Shown here piece by piece: positions 22,927-33,844 of a DNA stretch of 64,000 nucleotides. How positions within the stretch are numbered: position 1 is the first letter of the stretch; every line of letters starts with the position of its first letter. Source of the DNA: Chlamydoabsidia padenii. Taxonomy: Eukaryota; Mucoromycota; Mucoromycetes; Mucorales; Cunninghamellaceae. The notes under the pieces were generated by a model, which was not told the DNA's origin, made no database searches, and was given only the letters and a program-made list of their open reading frames with translations. Location of the stretch: positions 372,001-436,000 of the forward strand of contig JAIWND010000012.1 of assembly GCA_025330725.1 (NCBI GenBank). The letters are read 5' to 3'. A program made the translations under genes and the position numbers.

Positions 22927-24810
22927 TGATTGTCTTTGTGTTGTCGTAACCGTTCGTGCCAAGTATGTTCGTCGTCGTCTTTCTTCTTCTTCTTTTTTAG
23001 TCGTTGTTTGTTGTGATCTAGAATCAATCGGTTTGCTATTGCTGTGATTTGTTGGATTATTGTACAAAAGCAGGTCAATGAGATTTGTCGTAAGACTGTT
23101 GTAGTGTTGTGTTAAAATAGGACAAACGATTCAACAAAAAAAAAAAAAGAAAAAAGAAGGAGGGAAAAGAGATCCCAAAAAACTTTCACATGTTTGTCGG
23201 AATTGCAATTTTGCTGACACTGGGGGCAGTCAGTGCACATCAAATCAAGCTTGATCAGTTGGTACCATAATCTACTGAATAGAATGGAGTACCTTGTTAA
23301 GAGATACAATGATGGATTAATAACGGTGGTCACTATGGTTTTATAATTGCTCCAGTTTGTATTCCTCATGAGGTTACAAATCAGATTGGTTCGCCTCTGC
23401 TGCTGCATTAGGAAGCGGTATTTTAAATTTTTGATCATGACTTTATTTCTTCCTTCAATTTAGAAAAAAAGAGTGCCTTTCTTTCACTTTATCATTGTAA
23501 TGTAAAAAAAAAAGAAGAAGAAACAATCATGCTTTTATTAACATTACAGACTGTATTTTCTTCTAGGTGCGATGTGGAAACTCCTTTTACTGACAAAATA
23601 AGCTGGGTTTATCATTAACATCCTCATTGTCAATTTCTCCAAAGGACAACGAATTCCCTTCTAGATCGAACAAGCACATTGGTATTATGAAGATCACATT
23701 CAAAACTAAAACTGGTGTTGCCCTCCTTTCATCTCCAGGCGTTTCTCTCTAAAGACTCTATCTTGGGGGGTGGAGCCATTAATGCCGGTTCTTTGTTTTA
23801 TTTTTTTGGGTGTTGTAGGAAACCGGCTATGCTCTTGGTATCACTGCTACTACAAAATGGATGACTGCATCGACATCAACATAAAAAAGCAATGGATATA
23901 CCTTAATCAAGAAAGTGTAACGGGTGGCAGCGCGGGATGATGGAATCACTATGGCTAATTGCATTGGTATATCTTTATGATCTACTAGGCTACAATGAAA
24001 CGGACATTGTCAAGATGATGGGATCAAATCAGCTGTATATAATTATATAACAAAACACATCATGATTTTAATAATATATATAGGAAACTCAAGGTATGCA
24101 TAAAGGAAATCTACAATCATTAGGTCACTAGGATATCTTTTAGAATAGCTAAATTGGATATGAAAATAAAGATTACTGTTTAACAATATGGTTTTAATGT
24201 AAAAGGGGATCACTATATATGATGATGACTGCATCGGTGTTAATAGTGATGTGTTTTTACCATTATATGATTCATGAACTTTGATAATTTGGTATTGTTT
24301 GATGTGGGGAATTATGAATGATGCCAATCATAATAAATAAGACCCGAGTTTTTTTTTTAATGTGGTCAAAAACACAAAGGAATACTTCCCGATTAGTATA
24401 TACTTTCGCATCCTTTTGTTTGCATCCTATCACAATTATTCTTCCGGCTTTGTTATAATAGACTCATCCCACCTCATTTAATTCAATTATGAGCAAAAAA
24501 AAAAAAGCCCTTTCGGAATTTGAAAATAGTCATCCCGTATTCGTCGAACCAGCATAAAATTACTCTATCACTCACTACAGTTGACTTCCCTCCTCTCTTT
24601 TTTTTTCTTTTCTCTTTTCTTTTCTTTTCTCTTTTCTTTTCTTCTTTCTATTCTACTTTTTTCTCCCTTTATCCCTTTTTATTGATATCGATCTGCCGTT
24701 ATCTTTACAAAAGGAGGGGTATTTTATAGTGTCTTCTTTTCTCTTATCACTTTGCTCTATTGTCTCATTGTACTTTTGTGTGTGTGCGCGCACTAACATA
24801 ATTAAAGATC
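22927..24810. other. Long gap with a possible decayed gene and A/T-rich DNA
   Basis: This 1.9-kb stretch holds no intact gene. From about 23610 to 23890 (+) fragments of open, protein-like frame recur between stops (for example KHIGIMKITFKTKTGVALLSS, and ETGYALGITATTKWM after a GTTGTAG acceptor), which suggests a dead gene I cannot identify. From 24.04 to 24.33 kb the DNA is very AT-rich. A TCGGAATTTGAAAA word near 24514 resembles the recurring box. From 24.59 to 24.68 kb there is a C/T-rich run, probably the promoter of the next gene. Confidence 0.35.
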
Positions 24811-25191
24811 ATGATAGACTTTCTCTATGTGATGTCGCAGGCCAAGCTTGCAGAGTATTATGATACACGCACCGACTTATCCATACGAAAGTATGTTCTT
24901 ATCGCCAATATGCTTCGAATGACATCGTCACAAGAAGAAGACAAGGCTGAAGAACAATGGTTGAACACCTGTTTGGACGCACTGGATAAACAAGAGGAAG
25001 AAATACAAGATGATGTCAAGAAACAAGCAATTAGTGTACAATGCTTTACCATTACCACAAACCAAAACAAACAACTATCATCATCAAGACCACAGGACAT
25101 TCCCAAGTCTCAAGATCATAATCATATTCATCAATATACTTATCCAGAACAACAAAAAGACGTTACAATCTATAGATTGGTTGTGTCATGA
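24811..25191 (+). CDS. Small acidic protein, possibly SERTA-like (hypothetical)
   Basis: A single open frame of 126 codons starts at ATG 24811. The N-terminal part reads LAEYYDTRTDLSIRKYVLIANMLR, which resembles the SERTA motif of animal cell-cycle regulators (K-L early, D-L-R, then VLI.N.LR), but the match is short and I cannot confirm it. An acidic helix follows (EEDKAEEQWLNTCLDALDKQ), then a polar Q/H/N tail. CACTAACATAATTAAAG just before the ATG looks like a branch point and acceptor, so an upstream exon or 5' UTR intron is likely. No enzyme signature. It lies 328 bp upstream of the Zn2Cys6 gene on the same strand. Confidence 0.55.
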   Translation: MIDFLYVMSQAKLAEYYDTRTDLSIRKYVLIANMLRMTSSQEEDKAEEQWLNTCLDALDKQEEEIQDDVKKQAISVQCFTITTNQNKQLSSSRPQDIPKSQDHNHIHQYTYPEQQKDVTIYRLVVS

Positions 25192-25315
25192 TGGTCATTT
25201 TGGCATAATGTTGTTATCAATATTCAAGCGCCGATTTAACATCCAATTTTGATTTTGGTTTTTTTCATTTCCCACCCCTCCAGTTTTTACTTTGCTTCTC
25301 TTCCTTGTACATATT

Positions 25316-25353
<38 letters not shown>

Positions 25354-25519
25354 CACTTTCCCTCCTCCTGTCATTTGTCCTCCTTTCCTTTATTCATTGT
25401 CTATTCTATATTACACACTCATCAAATCAGCTCTAACTGATTACAAATAAAAAAGTATTCCCTCTCACCTATAACCGGTCTTAATCTGCAGAGACCCTGC
25501 CTCACTCCATTCACTCACT
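25192..25519. other. Gap with a 36-base T run
   Basis: The gap between the small acidic protein and the Zn2Cys6 gene holds a poly(T) run at 25318-25353 within C/T-rich DNA. This may serve as a nucleosome-free promoter tract for the downstream gene. Confidence 0.4.
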
Positions 25520-28500
25520 ATGCCTCCAAAAGATGAAAAGAATCTCACCAACCCTACTTCTTTTGGATCAAAAAAGATTCGCATGACTCTTGCTTGTGAA
25601 CGTTGCAGGTAAGGAAAACTATACTGCCTAAAAAATATGACTCATGAATTAACCTTCACTTTTTTTTTTTTTTTTTTTTTTTTTGCCACTTATGCTTCCC
25701 AATAACAAAGATCAAAGAAAGGTAAAGTGGAAAACATAACTTTTTATATATGTTGTTGAAAAGGAACTCACTTTCTCTTTCTCACTTTCTTTCTCTTTCT
25801 TTTTTAATCTATCTTTTGTAGTGAAATGTGACGCTGTACACCCCACTTGTACAAGATGCCGACAAACGAATGGTAAGCAAACACATCTCCTCTCATCAAC
25901 AGAATTGGATTACGAACTTTTTATTATTATTATTATTTAGCTGCTTGCTCTTATACTGGATCTTCAACACAAGTTGATCTCTTCAACCTCGTCAAAATCA
26001 ACGAAACAGTGGACCTGTTACAGCAACGGGTATTATCTTTGGAATCCGACCTAAAACAAGCCAATAGCGTATCACCACCTCCGACCACAAGAGACGACGA
26101 TACATCGATGGCATCGACAGACAGCACTCTTATTCCCACAACTTTATCAGACAAGAACAACGACATGCTACAAGGATTATTAGCTGCTGCCAATTCAAGA
26201 TGGTCGCTCTCTTTAACACCAAAAGGATTACGGATCGACACCAATATTGTATCATTGCACGACCTATACGATCTATTACTGTCAGGAATGTCACAACTCG
26301 AATTGGGTGAAACACCTTCCACCACTGAAACAACAATGACTAGCGATTCAGAATCTCGATCGTCCTCGTCTTCATCTACCGGCTCACTACCTGATTCTGC
26401 TACACCATCTGTCCAACGCACTGCACTTTTAAAGAAGAAATCACTATGGAAATCTGGTTTGAAGGTGTTTCCTTTGTATAGTTCCTGGGAATCAAACAAC
26501 AATATCGAACAGCAGCAACATAGCAACATTAGCAATACGACACTACCAAAAGCAACATTGGATAAAATGATGGTGATCTATACTGAATGTTTCCTTTGTT
26601 TACCAAGTCCTGAACTGGAGGGCTCTGTATTGGATCGATATCATAAAGGTGAACTGGATGACATGCTGACCAATATCATATTCGCTTGGACTGCTCGACA
26701 CAGTGCTATCTATCATGATCTGTTCAATGGTCAAGATCCTAATCAGGTGGGTGAATCCTTCTTCCATCGAGCCAAGATGTTACTCAAGGAACGGTTTATG
26801 GTAACAAACATCGACACAATGCATAGTTTGTTGATGATGTATATCTACGCTCTCGGTGATCCATCAAGTCATGCCGAATCTGAAGCTTACATGTACCTTG
26901 GTCTTGCCAATCGGATGTGCCTGGATCTCAAGATGCACTGCGAATTATTACCCGACACCCATTCTCCTGTGGCCCAAGAACGACATCGACGATTTTATGG
27001 GGCCCTCAACTTTTTGGAAACTCTCTGTACGGTGCATTCGGACAAACCATTTTCGCTACCTCCTCATGATACGGTCTCGGTAGGAATTCCGACAGTGATG
27101 ACTCATGAAACTGGCGAAGCTCGTTGGCGTGTGGAATTCATGATCCAGCGATTCAGGATCACTCATATTTATCGCAACATCATCTGCAAGACGGCCCAAG
27201 AAAAACCTCTGCTGTCCACTGTATCTGCTCTCGACAAGGAACTCAAGGAATGGTATCAACAACTGCCGGGTTACTTCAAGTACAAGTCTGGTGATATTTA
27301 CAAACGGGACTGGAAAAGTACTAGCTTTAGGGAACAAGCATGCATCAAGCTCAACTTTGAATACAACTTCCAGATGTGCCAATTGTATGGTCTCTTCTTC
27401 TCTCGGGTGCGGAATAGTGATGAATCTCCTACGGCGGTGGACGTGCTTTCCAAGGAACTATGTGTGCGTGGGGCGGAAACGATCATTGAACTCTTGGGCT
27501 GCTGGGTACAATTGGAACAACGGTGGTGTCATTTCTCATTAGAAACTTTCATGATTGTATTGATGGTCTATGGTACGCTACTCATTCATGCTACTCTTAC
27601 AGAGATGGAATCGGCAAAGACACACCTGGCGACGATGGCCCGCTTATTGGCTCACTCTCCGGTAAAACATCACAAGCATGTCATTGGTTTGGTGGAACGG
27701 ATTCGGGCTATGTTTGTGGAATTCTTTGATGAAACATTGGATTTGGATGCGGATCAACGGACGGGGATCAAAAGAGAATACATGCCTGCTTCACCACCTT
27801 TGCCGTCATGTTCTCTATCAGAACCTTCAACACGGCGACAACAGCAACATCAACAACATCCACAACTCCAACGACAAAGAATGCATACGTCGCATTCTTT
27901 TCATTCTTCAATGGCAACATCTTCACCCTCTTCTCGATCAGACTTGGCATTCATGCACAATTATCCTGCCTCAGTCCATCAGTCAGCACTCATCACACCA
28001 ATGTATTCATCATCATCGTCATCGTCATCGTCAACAACAACAACAACAACAACAACAACAAACTCGGTAATGGATGTGACTACAGGGACATCGCCATTTG
28101 ATCTTCACAAAACTCAATCGATGGCGGCGGCTATCTCGGATTTACCATTCTCTGACTTTTTATATACACCAACATTGACGGATTTGCAGCCAATGGCGTC
28201 ACAACAACAGCAACAACAACAACAGCAACAGCAACAACAACAACAACAACAACATACCCACCTGGGTGACCCAAGAATAACCTATTATCATCAAAACAAC
28301 ACACCTATGGCGGCAACCTCTATACAACAACAGGGTTATCCATCTTATCAGAATTTCCCACCTCGTCCATACCAGCAGACCACCTCACCTTCACCTCCTC
28401 CTCCATCATCACCTTCAACAGAACAGCAACGACAGCAACCATCTACTCCACATGTTTATGCCACCACCTCTTACCTTCCTTCTTCTACATCGATATTTGG

Positions 28501-28555
28501 GGAAACAACATCCTTTGATTATAGCGAGGATCAGAAGGGTTTTGGCTACTATTAG
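25520..28555 (+). CDS. Zn2Cys6 transcription factor with fungal-specific TF domain
   Basis: This is a sequence-specific DNA-binding regulator; its target pathway is unknown. Four exons: 25520-25608, an 11-base microexon 25711-25721, 25822-25872 and 25941-28555. Splicing all four gives a perfect binuclear cluster CERCRSKKVKCDAVHPTCTRC ending in C at the sixth position after (C-x2-C-x6-C-x6-C-x2-C-x6-C). A coiled-coil linker follows (NETVDLLQQRVLSLESDL). The middle homology domain spans about residues 230-480 (SFFHRAKMLLKERF, YMYLGLANRMCLDLKMH, ERHRRFYGALNFLETL). The tail is low-complexity, with poly-Ser, poly-Thr, an uninterrupted poly-Gln run near 28200-28252 and proline clusters, as expected for an activation domain. 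Start chosen as the first ATG before the cluster. Confidence 0.9.
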
Positions 28556-28734
28556 CTTATGCAGGACATGACCTATAACTTTTTTTTTTTTTACATATAT
28601 ACTATTACAGTTTAGCATTGTATTCTTTTTTTAATTTATTTTTTTAATAAACTAATAAACAATAATAATATCATCTATGTCTATCTGGGGATATTGTTAT
28701 GGAGATCATTATTTGTCTTTTGTGGGAAGGACAG

Positions 28735-29090
28735 ATCGGGTTCAGACCAACTCAGAGGAAAAAAAGGTTGGGCGAAACGCTGGGCGTAGAAATCAGGCGA
28801 GTTTTGGTGAAAAGACTCTGGATTTTTTTTTTCAAAGGTGAATTGCGCGCCGTATAGACTAGTGCTAGTTATAAAAGAAGAATTAACAAGTGGAGAAATT
28901 CATGCAGAATCTGACTTTGTAATTTAAACCCCGATTTAGCTTGGGGGATATGTTGGCCGTTGATTTCAGGCCAACTCGGGGAAAGAGTTGGGCGTTTTGA
29001 AACGGGGAGATCGGAGATACGGGATTTAAAATATCGTTTTTGCATGAATCTGCCCCTTTTTTTTTGCATAAAAGTAAAGATTGTCATTTT
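28735..29090 (+). repeat. Degenerate copies of the dispersed repeat, upstream of GH72 gene
   Basis: Blocks shared with the 47-kb array and the 39-kb inverted copy are visible: CAGACCAACTCAGAG and CAGGCCAACTCGGGG, GAAAAGACTCTGGATTTTTT, AAATTCATGCAGAATC, then CGGGATTTAAAATATCG and TTTGCATGAATC. Spacing differs from the array, so this is an old, rearranged copy. Its right part includes the putative promoter region of the GH72 gene; the CGGGATTTAAA at 29020 stands 174 bp before that start codon. Confidence 0.6.
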
Positions 29091-29203
29091 AGAACACTCT
29101 GTCTTTGCTTAAACTTCCGAATGATTTATATTAGCAAGGTTGGTTGACATTGTTATTATATCTATTATCTCTCTCTCTTTTTTTTAAACTCGTTTGTCCT
29201 CCT

Positions 29204-30760
29204 ATGCATCGGCATTATATCTATATCCTCTCCATTCTATGGATCAATGCCTCCACGATCACCGCATTGAATCCCATCGTCATCAAAGGCCAAAAGTTCT
29301 TTGATTCTGTTACAAAAGAACAGTTTTTCATCAAAGGGTAAAAAAAAAAAAAAAGAAAACCTCCTTCCTATGATCTGATCTACGTTTTCATAAGAGTCGC
29401 TTATCAGCCAAGGGGAAACGGACAGACTATCAATGATCCATTAGCCGATCCGGAGGGATGTGCACGGGATGCTCCGTTAATGAAAGAGCTCGGAGCCAAT
29501 GTGGTTCGTGTGTATGAAATCGATCCCCATCAAGATCATGACGCTTGCATGAAGTCCTTTTCCGACCATGGTCTTTACCTCGTTCTGGACATTGCCACCC
29601 CGACGTTTTCCATCAACCGTAAAAACCCCTCGTACGATCTGACCTTGTACAATGCCTACCGCACCACCGTGTCTACCTTTGCTCACTACCCGCACGTGCT
29701 CGCCTTTATCGCCGGTAATGAAGTGACCAACGATAAGACCAATACCCCCGCATCGGCCTATGTCAAAGCGGTGATTCGGGATATGAAAACATTATTACGC
29801 ACATCAGGGTCTCGTGCCATTCCCGTGGGGTATGCCAGTAACGACGACGAGTTCATTCGGGATGCTATCAAAGATTACTTTATATGCGGCGATGTCCAGG
29901 CGGATTTCTTTGGTGTGAATCTCTATGAATGGTGTGGGGGATCGAGTTTTGAAAAATCTGGGTATGCCGCCCGCACCAAAGAGTTTGAAGATTATGGTAA
30001 ACCGGTGTTTTTATCCGAATATGGATGTAATCTTGTCAGACCCCGCATGTTTGGTGAGGTCGAGGCCGTTTATGGATCGCGCATGACAGATGTCTGGTCA
30101 GGGGGGATTGTGTACGAATGGACGCAGGAAAATAACGAGTATGGGCTCGTCAAGATCGCTGATGGCCAAGCCCAGCCTTTGGCGGATTACCATCATTTAC
30201 AAACAGTCTTGAAACAGGCGAATCCAAAAGGGATCAGGATGGATGCGTACCAGCCATCTTTAACAAACAATCCCTCTTGTCCCGCCTTGTCGGAGAACTG
30301 GAAGGCCGCAGTTGAATTGCCGCCCACACCCTCGGATGGCGCTTGTCGATGCATGATGGAAAACTTGGGCTGTGTCGCTGGCAGCACCATGAATGGTACA
30401 GTGGGCGCTCAATTGGATACCATGTGTGGCCTTGTCTCATGCAATGAGATTAGTGGGAATGGGGAAAAGGGTACATACGGGGCGTACTCTTTCTGTCATG
30501 CAGAAGATAAACTGAGTTGGTTGTATCATGCATATGTTGCACAGAATGCGAAAGAGGGAAATTCAAATTCCGCCACTTGTGATTTCAATGGCAATGCTAA
30601 ACTGGTCACCCCTAAACGAAACGACCTCGACACATGTCGCTCAATTCAACCTGATATGGGTGGCATTTCACACTCTTCGTTTAGTATGGCTGGCACCGCA
30701 TTTACCACCTCTTCTGCTTTACTACTATTGACTTTTGTTTTCCATCTTATCTGGGTTTGA
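29204..30760 (+). CDS. GH72 beta-1,3-glucanosyltransferase with X8/CBM43 domain, GPI-anchored
   Basis: Gas/Gel enzymes cut and rejoin beta-1,3-glucan chains in the wall. Exon 1 (29204-29337) encodes a signal peptide (MHRHYIYILSILWINASTITA) and IKGQKFFDS. Exon 2 (29395-30760) starts in VAYQPRGNGQT. The GH72 catalytic acids are the Glu of FIAGNEVTND and the Glu of PVFLSEYGC. The cysteine-rich X8 module follows near residues 350-440 (CRCMMENLGCVAG, MCGLVSCNEISG, CHAEDKLSWLYHAY). The C-terminus is a GPI signal: a Ser-rich site, then a hydrophobic tail (FTTSSALLLLTFVFHLIWV). Third-position GC is clearly higher than in neighbouring genes, which fits high expression. Single short intron. Confidence 0.95.
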
Positions 30761-30952
30761 ACTCTGAGTTTTTCAATAAATGTTTGGTCAACTTGAGATT
30801 CATGCAAAAAGACTACTTTTCCCAATTGGGGTTTGTTTCCAAACGCCGCTCTCAGGCACCAGAGTAGACAAAAAAAAAAAAAGAGAGAGAGAGACGAACG
30901 GAAGTTCCATTATGATAGTAACACATCGTTTATTTCTGTTTACTTTATCAAA

Positions 30953-33237
30953 CTACAAGAGATAACTATCTAAAAAGGTAAAAGCAGCATCTAATTCTAA
31001 TTTGGTGCCAACAAGTCCACTATAAGCAACATAACGATCAGGACGGAGCACCACCAAGGCAGCAGGAGGACATGGTGATTTGGAAGAGATCAAGGTAGAC
31101 GTGAGACCCACACGGCTTGTCAAAGATTCAGAAGAAGTGAGGGCACGAGTATCAATCCAGCCAGGTGTACCATACTTGTCAGATTGACCAGCCGATTGGA
31201 CCACCACTCCACGACAAGATGTATACTTGGCGATACCATCGAGAAACGCTTGGGTGATATCAGGTTCTTCTTGCCAGATTTGTCGAGTGAGCATCCAAAA
31301 GACGATATGAGTCTTGCTCATTCCCTCCAAGAGTTGGTAAACGGTTTGTCGCTTCACCCCACCAGATACGTCCTTGTTCAATAGGACATGAGTGTCTTTC
31401 AAAAAGGAGCCTGGCTGGATAAGTGAGTCTGGACCGGGTTGTGCTAGGATCTTTGATTCCTCAATCTTGATGTCAACCTACACCCGCTCCCCAAAAAAAG
31501 GTAATGTTAGTAATGTCAGTTTTTTTTTTTTCTTTGTGTGTGAGAGCTATACCTGAAGGAAGCGTCTGGCGTAATTTCTTCCAAGGGATGGAAAAGCCTT
31601 TGTCGTGATGATTGCAGCAAATCGCATCAGTGCTACACATATGATAAAAGTGATTGTTGTTAGTGGGCAAGCCCTTTTTTTTAGGGGGGGGGTCATCCCT
31701 CCACTTACACATGATGTAAGATTGTCCCAATACAATCTTCATTACAGTACTAGTGTTATTAATCACCTGCTTGACCGCGGGTATGCGCTAAAAAATAAGA
31801 AAAGGGTTAATATCACTGTGATTGCATTTCTTCTCTTTTACTTGCTTCCAATGAGAAGGAATCCAGCACTTTTTCCGGGTCCGACGAGGCACCTTTCACC
31901 ACCAATGACAGTTTCCAAGCAAGGTTTTCGGCTATTTCAATGTAGCAGATTAGTATATTTCATACATGTATACATTGATTTTCTCTTTTACCATCATGGA
32001 ATCCAATGTTCATTCCTTGTCCACCTATAAAGAATAAGAATAGGTATCAGATTGTGTGTATTTTCTTTTCATGTCATCATTACCTGCAGGAGAGTGACAA
32101 TGAGCGGCATCTATAGGAAAGTATGACAAAAGACTGAGTCCAACCATTCCTTCTTCTTTTTTATATCAGTTACCTCCAATGACGAATGCACGGCCACGTC
32201 TAAACCCATTAGCCATACGTTCATTGACGTTAAAGTAAGTTAACCAGATAGCCGAAGTGGCGCCTATATCGAGTCCCGGGAGGCGTTCCTTCATGATTTC
32301 ATTGACCATGTCCAAAGTAAGTACTTTTCCAGAATAATTCACGCCATGAGTAATTCGTGATCCATTGTCCGTATCATAAGATCCCGTATTAGCCACCATA
32401 CGAACACTAGTCTTGCCATCATTGTCTTTACGAGGCAAAGGTAACAAGATGCAAGCACCTATAAAAGGAAACAGTAAGTAAAAAAGAGTCAAGTAGATTT
32501 TTATATTACCTTTTGTATGATAATAGATGACTTGGCGATTCTTGATTTTAGGCACATCCGATCCATCCACAGTAATATCAGCTAGAGTAAATTGAGAAGT
32601 GATAGCACGCCCGTCATAACTCCAAGTAGGATCTTGTTTCCGGACTGTCGAGTGACAACCATCAGCACCAACAATATACTTGGCGATGATATGAATGGAT
32701 TCATCTTGACCAGTTGTATAATGAGCCTGGACATGGTCACCGTGTTGTTCATAACTCATCAATTCAGTTTGCCAGTGGATCACAGCACCAGGTAATTTTT
32801 CGACTTCTTCCACCAGGATAGATTCCATACTCGATTGAGTCAAATAGGTTACTTGAGGAAACACGCAATCACTTTCACCAAAGTGCACCTTACCGATCTA
32901 TCAATAAAAAAAAAAAAAGAAGAGGGATTGAGTCATATTGAACTTTTTTATTTTTTATTTTTTCATTTCGTTGTGTAAGAGTCATTACGTCAAAGCCGTC
33001 GACATGAAGTAAAGCACCACGCACGACCAAACAGTGTTCCAAGATGCGATAGGCAAGGCCATGATGTTGAAGAATATCCATGCTGCGAGGAGTGACAAGT
33101 AGAGCACGACTTTGTTCCGTAGGTCCCGTTTTCTTGTCCGCCAGGTAAACTGAGAGTCCCTCTTCCATGAGCAAGTAGGCACATAAAAGGCCAACAGGTC
33201 CAGCACCATTAACTATCACGTCCACAGTTTGTTGCAT
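30953..33237 (-). CDS. FAD-dependent aromatic monooxygenase, phenol 2-monooxygenase type
   Basis: This is a group A flavoprotein hydroxylase using NAD(P)H. ATG 33237 opens MQQTVDVIVNGAGPVGLLCAYLL, the GxGxxG dinucleotide-binding fold. The DG motif is IVGADGCHSTVR. The GD motif FVIGGDAAHCHSPAG is assembled across introns near 32.2-32.1 kb. About eight exons. The C-terminal exon (30953-31400) has a thioredoxin-like shape and ends in LVVLRPDRYVAYSG, common in phenol and related hydroxylases. The natural substrate is not readable from sequence; aromatic catabolism or secondary metabolism are both possible. Divergent from RAD17, with a CGGGATTTGAA box on its own strand 138 bp upstream of the start. 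Confidence 0.85.
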
Positions 33238-33374
33238 TGTTAAGTGTTTTTAATAAAAATAGAGTATAAATTAGAGAGACACCCGTGATGGGAGAGCATT
33301 ATTTATACATTATCGAGAAGGAAAGAAAGAGGTTAAATTATTTTGAACCTTCCCGTTCTTTTCATAGTGCAAAT

Positions 33375-33385
33375 TTCAAATCCCG
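33375..33385 (-). promoter_or_regulatory. CGGGATTTGAA box, monooxygenase promoter
   Basis: An 11-mer on the minus strand, 138 bp upstream of the monooxygenase ATG and on its coding strand. A second box, exact, faces the other gene of this divergent pair at 33739. Confidence 0.5.
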
Positions 33386-33738
33386 AATATGGGCTAGGAT
33401 CGCTGTTATAGTTTATCTTCCCCACCGATCATAACAAGATCTGTGCAAAAGTCATATCATCATTGGTAAAAAAAAAAAATAGGGTTTTCATCTTTGAGAA
33501 TGGGCCCTTTGATGTCATTGTCGGCGATGGCATATCTTTCAAACGTCGGCATGTGGTTCAAGTGTTTTCTTTCTCTTTTTCGAAAGGGTGATTTTCTCCC
33601 GATGTGATACCATCACACATTATAAGGCACACTATTTTATGTTTTATGTGAGATTAACGGAAGAATTTTTGTATACAATTGATAGAAAACATAATGTTTG
33701 GATCGACATTGAATCGCATGACTGTGCTGTATTCGGAA

Positions 33739-33750
33739 GCGGGATTTGAA
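33739..33750 (+). promoter_or_regulatory. GCGGGATTTGAA box, RAD17 promoter
   Basis: An exact 12-mer on the plus strand, 94 bp before the RAD17 start codon. It is followed by AATGACGG and a long A tract (33773-33799). Confidence 0.5.
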
Positions 33751-33844
33751 AATGACGGATGGAAAAGTTTCCAAAAAAAAAAAAAAAAAAAAAAAAAAAC
33801 GACTTCATGTCTCCTCTCTGCTTTTCCATACACATATAACAATA

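Noticed and set aside
24043..24327. AT-rich minus frame with hydrophobic text
   Set aside because: Starts at TTG and reflects base composition rather than a protein.
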